From Thermoleophilia bacterium UBA6103 (lineage in GTDB: Bacteria > Actinomycetota > Thermoleophilia > UBA2241): a DNA stretch of 12,004 nt. The notes beneath the pieces were generated by a model. The model did not search any database. It was not told the DNA's origin and saw only the letters and a list, made by a program, of their open reading frames with translations. Position 1 is the stretch's first letter. Every line of letters starts with the position of its first letter. Positions 1 through 6,274 of this stretch are shown one piece after another. The DNA lies in the NCBI GenBank assembly GCA_002423545.1, contig DIWP01000022.1, positions 338-12,341 on the forward strand, in the 5' to 3' direction. The translations under genes and the position numbers were made by a program.

Positions 1-570
1 GGTGACCAGCACCACCAGGTCGGCGTCGCGGACCGACTCGATGACCGGGCAGGACGTCCCCGGAGGAGCATCGATGATGACCAGGTCGGCCCGCGGATCG
101 AGCCGTTCCTTGACGGCGCGGATGACCGGCGGCGACTTGGCTTCACCGACGTCGAGGACGCCGGTGACCATCGCGATGCCGTTGGCCTCACCGATCTCGA
201 GCTGGCCAGTCCGGCGCGGCTCCTCGGTGATCGCATCCTGCGGACAGAGCACGGCGCAGGCGCCGCACGCGTGACACAGCTCGGGAAAGACGAGGACCGT
301 GCTCGGCAGCGAGACGATGGCCTTGAAGGCACACACGTCGGCGCAGATGCCGCAGTGCGTGCAGGCCTCCTCGTCGACCACCGGCACCGGGACCTCGACG
401 AACGGTCGTGAGCGGATGCGCGGCCGCAGGAAGAGCGCGCAGTCCGGCTCCTCGACGTCACAGTCGAGCAGTTGCACCTTGAGACGACGCAGAGCCGCGA
501 CCCGGGCCAGGTTGGCGGCTACGGTCGTCTTGCCTGTGCCGCCCTTGCCGCTGGCGATGGCGACCCTCAT
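1..570 (-). CDS. MinD-superfamily P-loop ATPase with inserted 2x[4Fe-4S] ferredoxin domain (partial, C-terminus beyond window)
   Basis: Begins at ATG 570 and stays open to the left edge, giving 190 visible residues. A deviant Walker A motif, KGGTGKT (residues 9-15), opens the protein, followed by the DCDVEEPD block (36-43). Two CxxCxxCxxxC clusters follow, with Cys 70/73/76/80 and 99/102/105/109, and then a Walker B/switch block IIDAPPGTSCPV (165-176). This order is that of the cytoplasmic MinD/Mrp-like ATPases with a ferredoxin insert. In many anaerobes these lie beside NifX/NifB-type cofactor proteins and DUF5320, and they are thought to act in Fe-S or metal-cofactor assembly or electron transfer. 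Its start overlaps the upstream ferredoxin gene's stop as ATGA, and AGGAG precedes it. The exact substrate is unknown, and the C-terminal third is not visible. A second paralogue or a NifX-family gene would be expected just beyond the edge. Confidence 0.93.
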   Translation of the reverse strand, partial: MRVAIASGKGGTGKTTVAANLARVAALRRLKVQLLDCDVEEPDCALFLRPRIRSRPFVEVPVPVVDEEACTHCGICADVCAFKAIVSLPSTVLVFPELCHACGACAVLCPQDAITEEPRRTGQLEIGEANGIAMVTGVLDVGEAKSPPVIRAVKERLDPRADLVIIDAPPGTSCPVIESVRDADLVVLVT

Positions 571-1181
571 CTCTCACTCTCCTTGCAGACATCGGTGTGG
601 GATGCCGGCCGCGCCACCAGCTCCAGCACATCCTGCGGGCATACGCGCACGCAGGCGCCACAGCCGGCGCACAGCGTCGCGTCGATCGCGATCGAGACGG
701 CGCCCCCGTCGGGCGGCTGCATCACCTCGATGGCGAGATACGGACAGGCGTAGGCGCAGCCACCGCAGCCGATGCAGTCATCGGGCCGCGCGACCACCGC
801 CAGCTCCGGCACCGTGGGCGCCGGAGCCGGACGAAAGCTGGAAAGCCCGGCGGCGGCCGGCGAGATCGTACCCACCGAAGAGACCGACTGGCCGGTGGGT
901 GGACCGGTCGTCGCAGTCTTTGGTGGCGATCCGCCGGCCACCGCCGGCCGGACGGCGACCGTGCGGGTCCTGTGACGGCCGCCACCGACGCCACGGTCGA
1001 GCTGACGGCCGCAGCCATCGCCCCGGCCGTCGCGCCGGCCGCGACCGTGGCCGCGGCGAGACCCTGTGTCGTCGCCGCGGCCGCGCCCACGTATGTCACC
1101 GTCATGCCGGCCGTCGCGGAGCACTCCGGGCCCGCGACCGTGCCGGTTCGTCTTTCTCGACCTGTGGCTGGGCTGTCTCAT
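567..1181 (-). CDS. Dicluster 4Fe-4S ferredoxin-like protein, N-terminal reading frame uncertain
   Basis: The 204-codon frame starts at ATG 1181, overlapping the DUF5320 stop as ATGA, and its own stop overlaps the ATPase start as ATGA. Two complete CxxCxxCxxxCP motifs lie in the last third, with Cys 136/139/142/146 and 171/174/177/181, so this part is a bacterial-type 2x[4Fe-4S] ferredoxin, presumably an electron donor or acceptor for the neighbouring ATPase. Residues 1-75 are almost entirely R, G, D and H and use codons poorly. Over the same bases, the frame from ATG 1105 encodes an Ala/Gly/Val-rich hydrophobic stretch with much better third-position G/C. The product may therefore be a membrane-anchored ferredoxin broken by a frameshift around 930-975, or truly have an Arg/Gly-rich head. 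The ferredoxin half is secure and the N-terminus is not. Confidence 0.75.
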   Translation of the reverse strand: MRQPSHRSRKTNRHGRGPGVLRDGRHDGDIRGRGRGDDTGSRRGHGRGRRDGRGDGCGRQLDRGVGGGRHRTRTVAVRPAVAGGSPPKTATTGPPTGQSVSSVGTISPAAAGLSSFRPAPAPTVPELAVVARPDDCIGCGGCAYACPYLAIEVMQPPDGGAVSIAIDATLCAGCGACVRVCPQDVLELVARPASHTDVCKESER

Positions 1182-1627
1182 GCCTCCTCAGAAGAGGCCG
1201 ATCCTCCGGCCCCCTGTTCCAGGTCCGAGAGCGTCGAGCGGATGCTCGCCAGCTCCTGTTCCAGAGCGTCCGCACGCTGCCGCAGGAACGCCGTCTGCGT
1301 CTCTGCGTCGGCGCTACCCGGACCGTAAGGCCCCTGGTACACGCCGGCCTGGACCGGCGCCTGGTCCCACGAGCCCGACCATCCCCACGCCGGCCAGCCA
1401 CGCTGAGCGCGCTGCCACCCGGTGAGCCCGGTCGCGTAGTAGCGGTTGCGGAAGCCGCGCCCGCCGCCGCCCCAGGCTCCGCGGCCACCACGACCCATGC
1501 CGGCGCCGCCTCCCCACCCCATCGGGGCGGTGGCGGACCCGGGCGTGTCGTAGCCGGCACAGCGTCCCATCGCTCGTCCTGTCATCGGTCCCGCGCCAAG
1601 CGGACCCGTCCCATCTCCACGTGGCAT
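1178..1627 (-). CDS. DUF5320 domain-containing protein
   Basis: A 149-residue protein from ATG 1627, with GAGG about 5 bases upstream. It opens with the family signature MPRGDGTGPLGAGPMTGR, followed by GRCAGY with Cys 23, a long Gly/Arg/Trp low-complexity stretch (about 34-90), and a short Leu/Glu helix (about 111-137) likely to form a coiled coil. The length and architecture match DUF5320. Its biochemical role is unknown, but it recurs next to NifX-family proteins and ferredoxin-bearing MinD ATPases, which is the arrangement here. It is the first gene of the operon, with a strong promoter about 60 bases upstream, and its stop overlaps the next start. Confidence 0.9.
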   Translation of the reverse strand: MPRGDGTGPLGAGPMTGRAMGRCAGYDTPGSATAPMGWGGGAGMGRGGRGAWGGGGRGFRNRYYATGLTGWQRAQRGWPAWGWSGSWDQAPVQAGVYQGPYGPGSADAETQTAFLRQRADALEQELASIRSTLSDLEQGAGGSASSEEA

Positions 1628-1681
1628 GATGCCTCCTCGTGGCCTGGACCGGTCGGACCCGCGAGAGCCGGTCGTTTAATT

Positions 1682-1691
1682 GGCATATGCC
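1682..1691. promoter_or_regulatory. Palindrome GGCATATGCC at the operon transcription start (operator candidate)
   Basis: A perfect 10-bp palindrome lies one base downstream of the TATTAT box and covers the predicted start point. This is a classic position for a repressor operator. No regulator gene is visible, so the binding protein is unknown. The site is short enough that chance cannot be excluded. Confidence 0.35.
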
Positions 1692-1692
1692 C

Positions 1693-1720
1693 ATAATAGA
1701 CCATCCGTGGAACATGTCAA
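1693..1720 (-). promoter_or_regulatory. Sigma-70-type promoter of the DUF5320/ferredoxin/ATPase operon
   Basis: On the minus strand, TTGACA (1715-1720) is separated by 16 bases from TATTAT (1693-1698). Both hexamers are near consensus, which is striking in such GC-rich DNA. The predicted start is near 1686, leaving a leader of roughly 60 bases before ATG 1627. No gene on the minus strand lies immediately upstream, which fits an operon promoter. Confidence 0.8.
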
Positions 1721-1809
1721 GGACCGGGCCGACAGGAGACGGGCGGCCAGAGGGCGGACGCCGCGGTGACCGCAGCACCAGTGGCCCACCACACGAGCAA
1801 CGGCCGCAC

Positions 1810-1838
1810 TTGACACGAACATGTGTTCGTATTACCGT
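1810..1838 (+). promoter_or_regulatory. Candidate SOS promoter (TTGACA, 17-bp spacer, TACCGT)
   Basis: A consensus TTGACA (1810-1815) is followed after 17 bases by TACCGT (1833-1838), which fits the TAnnnT form common in actinobacterial -10 boxes. The whole spacer start is occupied by a LexA-type palindrome. Transcription would begin near 1845, about 85 bases before the DUF6504-like gene. Confidence 0.6.
1815..1830. promoter_or_regulatory. LexA-binding SOS box
   Basis: ACGAACATGTGTTCGT consists of perfect 7-base arms around a 2-base centre. It matches the gram-positive/actinobacterial LexA consensus CGAACRNRYGTTCG at every position. It abuts the TTGACA hexamer and lies in the promoter spacer, so a bound repressor would block polymerase. 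The assignment rests on sequence only. Confidence 0.85.
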
Positions 1839-1930
1839 CCATCCCCCCACGGCTCCACGGACACGGCATGGTGGGTGCTGCAGATACGGCAGGAAGACGG
1901 GCGACACCGGATGACACGGGAGATCGACCG

Positions 1931-2188
1931 ATGGAAGGCCGGGACGAGAGACCGCAGATCGCCGTCGTCTGGGACAGGCGCCTGCGACGCCCGGCCGCTT
2001 TCGTCTGGCGCCGCCGCCGTTATCGGGTCGAGCGCGTCCTCCACATGTGGGTCGTGGAGACCGGCTGGTGGGACGACCGGCTGCACACCAGCCACCGCTG
2101 CTTCCGCGTACGGGCCGGCGGCCGTACCTTCGATCTGGCGTTCGACCGCCTGTCCCGCCGCTGGTTCCTGGAGAAGACGCTCGGCTGA
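1931..2188 (+). CDS. DUF6504-like small protein, probably LexA-regulated
   Basis: An 85-residue soluble protein. ATG 1931 is chosen because GGGAG lies 8 bases upstream and because earlier in-frame starts either overlap the LexA box or lack a ribosome site. The pattern resembles DUF6504: a basic strand, PAAFVWRRRRYRVERVL (21-37), then a Trp-rich turn with W40, W46 and W47, CFRVRAGGRTFDLAFDR (57-73), and a C-terminal RRWFLEKTL (76-84). DUF6504 proteins are often encoded near error-prone polymerases (ImuB/DnaE2 type) in actinobacteria. Their function is unknown. The upstream SOS box supports a role in DNA damage response, although no polymerase gene is in the window. The family call comes from pattern recognition, not a search. 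Confidence 0.75.
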   Translation: MEGRDERPQIAVVWDRRLRRPAAFVWRRRRYRVERVLHMWVVETGWWDDRLHTSHRCFRVRAGGRTFDLAFDRLSRRWFLEKTLG

Positions 2189-2280
2189 CGGCCGGCGGCC
2201 GCGAGTTCCACTTGCCGGCCGCGGCGCGCCCGGTCGCCCGCCCTCGTGGCCGCACATTCGCCGGAGCCCATCGGCGTGTG

Positions 2281-2309
2281 TTCCCCTCGCCGGCCGCAAT
2301 AGATAGCAT
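2281..2309 (+). promoter_or_regulatory. Weak promoter candidate for the beta-propeller gene
   Basis: TAGCAT (2304-2309) fits the TAnnnT -10 pattern and lies 17 bases after TTCCCC (2281-2286), a poor -35 box. It sits in the only A/T-richer patch between the DUF6504-like gene and the propeller gene. Support is weak. Confidence 0.3.
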
Positions 2310-2346
2310 GACGTTCATCGGTTCTCCGGCAGGGACGGCCGATGAA

Positions 2347-2371
2347 CCGACCGCGCGGCAGACGCGGTCGG
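2347..2371 (+). repeat. Hairpin in the leader of the beta-propeller gene
   Basis: CCGACCGCG and CGCGGTCGG form a perfect 9-bp stem around a 7-base loop, ending about 9 bases before the GGGAGGGG ribosome site of ATG 2392. It could affect translation or mRNA stability. It does not match a riboswitch class that I recognise. Confidence 0.45.
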
Positions 2372-2391
2372 AAAGACGCGGGAGGGGCGCC

Positions 2392-3849
2392 ATGAGACCA
2401 CGGATCCACACGACGATCGTGTCGCTCACGATCGCCCTCAGCTTCACGATCGCTCTGAGCGCCGTCCTGTGCGACCCCGTCGCCCAGGCGCTGCCCGGCG
2501 ACCACCTGTGGAAGGACTGGGTCTTCACGAGCGGCGTCTACGAGGATGAGGAGGCGGTCGCCGTCGAGATCGCTCCGGGCGGCTACCCGGTCATCGTCGG
2601 CTCCGCCGTGCAGACCGCCGGCGGCGACACCGACATCCGCTATCGCAGCTACCAGCCGACCAGCAGCATCGACCGCTGGTCGGGTGCCGCCCTGCCGTGG
2701 GACGGCCCCGGTGGCGGCGACGACACGGCGGCCGGCGTCGCGATCGACAACGCCGGGGCCATCTACGTCGCCGGCACCGCGACCATGCCCGGCGGCGGCT
2801 CCGACATCGTCATCCTGAAAGTCGATCCCGCCACCGGACTCCCGGCCGCTTCGCCGTGGCCACGCTTCTACGATGGCCCCGGCACCGACGATGAAGCCGA
2901 GGCCATCGCCCGCGATGCCAACGGCAACGTCTACGTCACCGGCGGCAGTCAGCGCGCCGACGGAAGCTGGGACATGGTGACGGTGAAGTACCGGCCCGAC
3001 GGCAACCGGGCCTGGGTCAAGCGGCACGACAACGGCGGCACGCGCTTCGACCGCGGCCTGGCCATCGTGGTGCAGGGCAGCTCGGTCTACGTCGCCGGCA
3101 CGAGCCGCCGCACGGGGCACGCCGACGACGTGGTCCTCATCAGGTACACCACCGGCGGCAAGCGGCTGTGGGTGCGCTACTACGACGATCCACAGCACCG
3201 CTCGGAGACCGTCACCGCCATCGCCTGCCATGGCACGTCTGTGTATCTGTGCGGCGCCGCGCAGTTCACGGCGGTCAAGCCGGGGCAGGCGATGCTGCTC
3301 AAGTACGGCCGCGGCGGGGCCCTGCGCTGGGTGCGCTTCGCCGGGCAGAAGGACGGCGACGACGCCTGGCTGGATGTCGCCGTGGATTCCCGGGCCCGCG
3401 TCCACGTCACCGGGACCTTCTTCCAGACCGGCACCGCCGGCGACATCACGACCAGCGTGTACCGCGCCGACGGTCGCCGGCAGTGGCGCGCCTACTTCTC
3501 ATCCAGCGGTAACCGTCACGACACCGGCACGGCGCTGGCCGTCGATGCCGCCCGGCGCACGTACGTCTGTGGCAGCATCGAGAACGCCACCGGCACCACC
3601 GACATGATCGTCCTCTGCTACGGCCCGGCCAGCGTCTCGTCGCAGTGGTACTCCCGTTACCCCGACCCGCTGGCCCATCCGTCGGGCGCCGGGGCGGAGA
3701 CAGACTCCGGCGCCGACCGGGCCAACGACATCGCCCTGGTGAGCGGGGCGCTGTACGTGGTCGGGGCGAGCACGGTGGCACATCCGGCGGCGCCACCGAG
3801 TCCGGCCGGACAGTCGCTGGACTTCCAGACCGTCAAGATGGAGCGCTGA
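2392..3849 (+). CDS. Secreted eight-repeat beta-propeller (SBBP-type) protein
   Basis: A 485-residue exported protein. ATG 2392 is preceded by GGGAGGGG and is followed by a typical Sec signal: a basic start, a hydrophobic core at about 9-27, and AQA cleavage before Leu 34. The mature part holds eight repeats of about 52-58 residues. Each has an (I/V)YV(A/T)GT-like strand, starting near 66, 124, 180, 232, 284, 337, 390 and 454, usually followed by D(I/V)V.(I/V)KY and a Trp-containing strand (RAWVKR, RLWVRY, LRWVRF). This is the SBBP-type propeller pattern, and eight copies suggest a closed eight-blade propeller. No catalytic domain or cell-wall anchor is visible, so a binding or structural role outside the cell is inferred. 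It converges on the Ig-like protein gene only 20 bases away. Confidence 0.85.
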   Translation: MRPRIHTTIVSLTIALSFTIALSAVLCDPVAQALPGDHLWKDWVFTSGVYEDEEAVAVEIAPGGYPVIVGSAVQTAGGDTDIRYRSYQPTSSIDRWSGAALPWDGPGGGDDTAAGVAIDNAGAIYVAGTATMPGGGSDIVILKVDPATGLPAASPWPRFYDGPGTDDEAEAIARDANGNVYVTGGSQRADGSWDMVTVKYRPDGNRAWVKRHDNGGTRFDRGLAIVVQGSSVYVAGTSRRTGHADDVVLIRYTTGGKRLWVRYYDDPQHRSETVTAIACHGTSVYLCGAAQFTAVKPGQAMLLKYGRGGALRWVRFAGQKDGDDAWLDVAVDSRARVHVTGTFFQTGTAGDITTSVYRADGRRQWRAYFSSSGNRHDTGTALAVDAARRTYVCGSIENATGTTDMIVLCYGPASVSSQWYSRYPDPLAHPSGAGAETDSGADRANDIALVSGALYVVGASTVAHPAAPPSPAGQSLDFQTVKMER

Positions 3850-3869
3850 GCGCGGGCGGGCGGCCGCCG

Positions 3870-4523
3870 TCACTTGACGAAGAGCACCCCGACGCCGGCC
3901 GTCTTGTACCGGTTGCCGGCGATATCGGTGGCCAGGATCTTGTACGTGTACCAGCCCTTGGACCACGAGCACTTGAACGTGCGCGTCGTCTGCTTGCGGT
4001 TGGTCGGGACCTCGACGCGCTTGAACGTCGTGAACAGCTTGCCGTAACGGTAGACGCGGATGGTCACCCTGGCCCGCCCGCACGACGGCTTGGGGTCGAC
4101 CACCTTGTACGTGAGCGCGATACGCGTCTTGCGCCGCGCCTCGTGAGCGTAGCCGATCGTCTTCGGCCGCTTACGATCGAGGAAGACCTGGGCCGTCAGG
4201 TCTGCCGAAAGCATACCGTCGCCGCCCAGGTACTGCGCATGGACGGTCTTGAGACCGTCGGTCCCCGGGAGCGTCCACGGGTACTGCGCCGCGAACGGCA
4301 GCCACTCGCCCCAGGCTCCGGCTTCGTCGCGGAACTGCATCTGCGCGGCCCCGGTGACGGCCGACGAGTCGAGGGTGATGACCGCCCGGCGGGTCGCTGT
4401 GACCGGCTTCGTGCTGAGCGTGCCGGCGGGAACCCGGGGACCCGCCGCCGCTGAAGCGACCGCGGGAGCGACCAGGACGACCGCCACGATCGCGAGCATG
4501 ATGATGGTGATCCTGCGCGTCAT
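3870..4523 (-). CDS. Secreted Ig-like domain protein of unknown function
   Basis: A 217-residue exported protein. ATG 4523 is chosen over an in-frame ATG nine codons earlier because GAGAGG lies 8 bases upstream and the signal peptide begins cleanly here: MTRR, a hydrophobic core at 5-22, then ASA cleavage around residue 25. The middle (about 45-117) has the pattern ending in DGLKTVHAQY and FLDRKRPKT, which resembles Ig-like adhesin modules. The C-terminal half is basic, with Cys 148 and Cys 185 that could form a disulfide, and ends in WYTYKILATDIAGNRY, a strand pattern frequent in secreted bacterial Ig/FN3-like domains. There is no sortase motif or transmembrane tail, so it is probably released or bound non-covalently. 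No specific function is recognised. Confidence 0.8.
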   Translation of the reverse strand: MTRRITIIMLAIVAVVLVAPAVASAAAGPRVPAGTLSTKPVTATRRAVITLDSSAVTGAAQMQFRDEAGAWGEWLPFAAQYPWTLPGTDGLKTVHAQYLGGDGMLSADLTAQVFLDRKRPKTIGYAHEARRKTRIALTYKVVDPKPSCGRARVTIRVYRYGKLFTTFKRVEVPTNRKQTTRTFKCSWSKGWYTYKILATDIAGNRYKTAGVGVLFVK

Positions 4524-4615
4524 CGAGTGACCTCTCGTCTCATCGCACACCTCTGGGGACCGCCGGCCCCGACCGGCTCACAGGCTACAACAGGGCGGCT
4601 GACCATGCCTCCTGC

Positions 4616-4735
4616 CGCCGTCTGCGACTCACGGTCGGGCCGCATTCAGACGCCGTCTGCGAGTGGCGGACCGACCGTCACCGGTCGTCGTTGGCGGCTG
4701 ACAGACAGGCCGACGCCGCTCAGGCGCCGTCTGCG
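4616..4735. repeat. Three direct copies of CGCCGTCTGCG
   Basis: Exact 11-bp copies lie at 4616-4626, 4651-4661 and 4725-4735. The last one encodes the end of the XpaC-like protein. The middle copy forms part of a palindrome, CAGACGCCGTCTG (4647-4659). The remainder of 4551-4719 contains no gene that I can see. The copies may be remnants of tandem duplication or a regulator's binding sites. Confidence 0.5.
4672..4687 (-). terminator. Possible terminator hairpin after the XpaC-like gene
   Basis: CGACCG and CGGTCG form a perfect 6-bp stem with a 4-base loop, about 33 bases beyond the stop codon at 4720. There is no T-tract on the minus strand, so intrinsic termination is uncertain. Confidence 0.35.
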
Positions 4736-5802
4736 GACGGCCGCGAGCCCGAGGCGTCCGTGGGTCTCTGCTCCGGCGCCATCACCGGCACGGCCGCCCC
4801 ATCGCGCGACAGGTCGAACGGGTGCAGCGGTCGTGCCCCGGCAGGCGGCGCCGTGGCCCCGACCGTCTTCTCGAGCACCTCGACCTCCACGTCGAGGTCG
4901 ATGACCCGATGCTCCAGCAGCGCGTCGAGCTGGCGGTCGAAGGCCCGCTGCACGGCGTCGAGCGAGCTCTCGGCGCGCGCCAGGCTCCCGGCGACATCCG
5001 ATGACGAGCTGTTGCGTCGCGACAGGTCGGCGTAGCCGGCCACGATCCGCTCCGCCGCCTCGAGGTAGTAAGCCAGGAACGAGCGCGCCAGGGGGATCTG
5101 CCGCGGCTCCCGGCCCAGCTCGTCGAGGATCTCCTCGGCAGTGCCGCACATGCGCGCCACCTGACCGCGGATGTCCGGCTTCTGGATGGGTCCCGCGGCG
5201 TCGAGGATGGAGCGCACCCGGCGATGCGCCAGCGCCAGGGTCTCGCCGGACTCGACGTCGATGCCCTCGGGCAGCGACAGCCGCTCGGCGGCGGCCATCA
5301 GCGGCGGCGGCTGCGGTGGCGCTACGAGCGATTCGGGCGGCAGGTCGCCGAACATGATCGCCCGGTACCGCGGCCGGATCGCCAGCGCATGCAGCACCGA
5401 GATCCCCGAGATGACTATCTGGGCCGGGATGGCCACCCGCCACCACCAGGTACCGATGCTGGCGATGGTCGCCACCAGCGGGAGCAGATAGAAGAGCCCC
5501 GACAGGATCCAGGCGACGCTGCGGGCGCGAACGCCGACGTAGAAGAACGCGACCCAGTTGAGCAGGCCGAGGGTGAACGTCCAGATGATCCACAGTGAGT
5601 GGCGCCACCACCAGCGGTACTTGGCGCGTCGCGGGACGACGACCGCCGAGCGGTCGGCGCGCAGCAGCGCCCGCCGCCCGTCCTGCGGCGTCAGAAGCTG
5701 GATGTCGCGCACGGCGTCGGCCGGGTGTCCGTTCTGGCACTCGCCGTACGCGGACACCCACACCCACTTGCCGCACTTCTCGCAGAAGCCGCCCAGAGGC
5801 AT
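4720..5802 (-). CDS. Zinc-ribbon, membrane-anchored XpaC-domain protein
   Basis: A 360-residue protein from ATG 5802, with GAGGAG some 11 bases upstream. The N-terminus carries a probable zinc-binding set, Cys 7, Cys 10, Cys 22 and His 26. Trp/aromatic-rich hydrophobic segments at about 68-90, 96-117 and 122-142 probably span the membrane. The cytosolic C-terminal half matches the XpaC family pattern, with CGTAEEILDELGREPRQIPLA (partly, 219-239), SFLAYYLEAAERIVAGYADL (241-260) and a long helical region up to about 315. The tail is Pro/Ala-rich and disordered. XpaC was named for 5-bromo-4-chloroindolyl phosphate hydrolysis in Bacillus, is not clearly an enzyme, and often accompanies TelA-type proteins. 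No telA is visible here. The family call is good, but the function is unknown. Confidence 0.75.
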   Translation of the reverse strand: MPLGGFCEKCGKWVWVSAYGECQNGHPADAVRDIQLLTPQDGRRALLRADRSAVVVPRRAKYRWWWRHSLWIIWTFTLGLLNWVAFFYVGVRARSVAWILSGLFYLLPLVATIASIGTWWWRVAIPAQIVISGISVLHALAIRPRYRAIMFGDLPPESLVAPPQPPPLMAAAERLSLPEGIDVESGETLALAHRRVRSILDAAGPIQKPDIRGQVARMCGTAEEILDELGREPRQIPLARSFLAYYLEAAERIVAGYADLSRRNSSSSDVAGSLARAESSLDAVQRAFDRQLDALLEHRVIDLDVEVEVLEKTVGATAPPAGARPLHPFDLSRDGAAVPVMAPEQRPTDASGSRPSADGA

Positions 5803-5831
5803 GGCGTGCTCACTCCTCGTCGATCAGTACA

Positions 5832-5859
5832 AGAGTAGCCCGAACGGCAATCCATCCAA
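5832..5859 (-). promoter_or_regulatory. Promoter candidate for the XpaC-like gene
   Basis: On the minus strand, TTGGAT (5854-5859) is followed after 16 bases by TACTCT (5832-5837), a TAnnnT -10 box. The predicted start lies about 20 bases before the ATG at 5802. This is the A/T-richer part of the gap between this gene and the selenium cluster. Confidence 0.45.
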
Positions 5860-5883
5860 ACCGCCGCTGCATCCCTGTCACTC

Positions 5884-5898
5884 GACGGGAGGCCCGTC
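5884..5898 (-). terminator. Possible terminator hairpin after the YedF-like gene
   Basis: GACGGG and CCCGTC form a perfect 6-bp stem with a 3-base loop, about 45 bases beyond the stop of the last selenium-cluster gene. No T-run follows on the minus strand, so the call is tentative. Confidence 0.35.
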
Positions 5899-5941
5899 CG
5901 CCGGTCTTGCCGCGAACCCGCAGATCCCGCGCGTGCGGTCG

Positions 5942-6274
5942 CTACAGGTTCACGACCCGCGTCGCCTTCAGCATCGTCTCGGAGATGTCATACATGTTCG
6001 AGATCTTCCCGGCGGCGACCTTGTCCTTGAGACCGAAATGGCCGAGGCAGGTGCCGCACAGGAGGATGCTCACACCCTGGGCTTCGAGGGTCCGCAGATC
6101 GTCGAGCACGGCGGACCCCTCCACGGCCAGCTTCACACCGCCGTTGAAGAAGATGACGGTGTCCGGCCGCGGCTGTACCTCGGTGAGCGTGTGCAGATGA
6201 CTGCGCATGAGCACCTCACCGAGTCGCTCGTCGCCGCGTCCCATCTGTTCACTCGAGATCGCCAGAACGATCAT
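5942..6274 (-). CDS. YedF-type selenium metabolism protein, DsrE domain only
   Basis: A 110-residue cytoplasmic protein from ATG 6274, with AGGAGG 6 bases upstream. The ATG overlaps the stop of the DUF3343 gene (ATGA). The whole length is a DsrE/DsrF-like fold pattern: an N-terminal strand MIVLAISS, then DTVIFFNGGVKLA (38-50), and a signature LLCGTCLGHFGLKDKVAAG (71-89) with Cys 73 and Cys 76. This CGTC-plus-GLK motif is typical of the C-terminal domain of proteins annotated as selenium metabolism protein YedF. The usual N-terminal TusA-like domain is absent, so this is the short form. It probably relays activated sulfur or selenium together with the upstream carrier and desulfurase. Confidence 0.88.
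   Translation of the reverse strand: MIVLAISSEQMGRGDERLGEVLMRSHLHTLTEVQPRPDTVIFFNGGVKLAVEGSAVLDDLRTLEAQGVSILLCGTCLGHFGLKDKVAAGKISNMYDISETMLKATRVVNL

Noticed and set aside
299..1696. A 465-codon plus-strand open frame opposite the Fe-S operon
   Set aside because: Arg/Pro/Ser-rich shadow translation in GC-rich DNA, with no ribosome site or family motif. The minus-strand genes carry clear motifs and coupling.
1823..1930. Longer start for the DUF6504-like protein
   Set aside because: The ATG at 1823 falls inside the LexA box and upstream of the predicted transcription start. The one at 1868 lacks a ribosome site.
2047..2391. N-terminal extension of the propeller protein to an ATG at 2047
   Set aside because: It overlaps the DUF6504-like gene and would bury the signal peptide. 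ATG 2392 has a ribosome site directly before a clean signal sequence.
2300..2391. c-di-GMP riboswitch ahead of the secreted propeller gene
   Set aside because: There is a good hairpin, but the conserved core sequences of GEMM-type riboswitches are not present.
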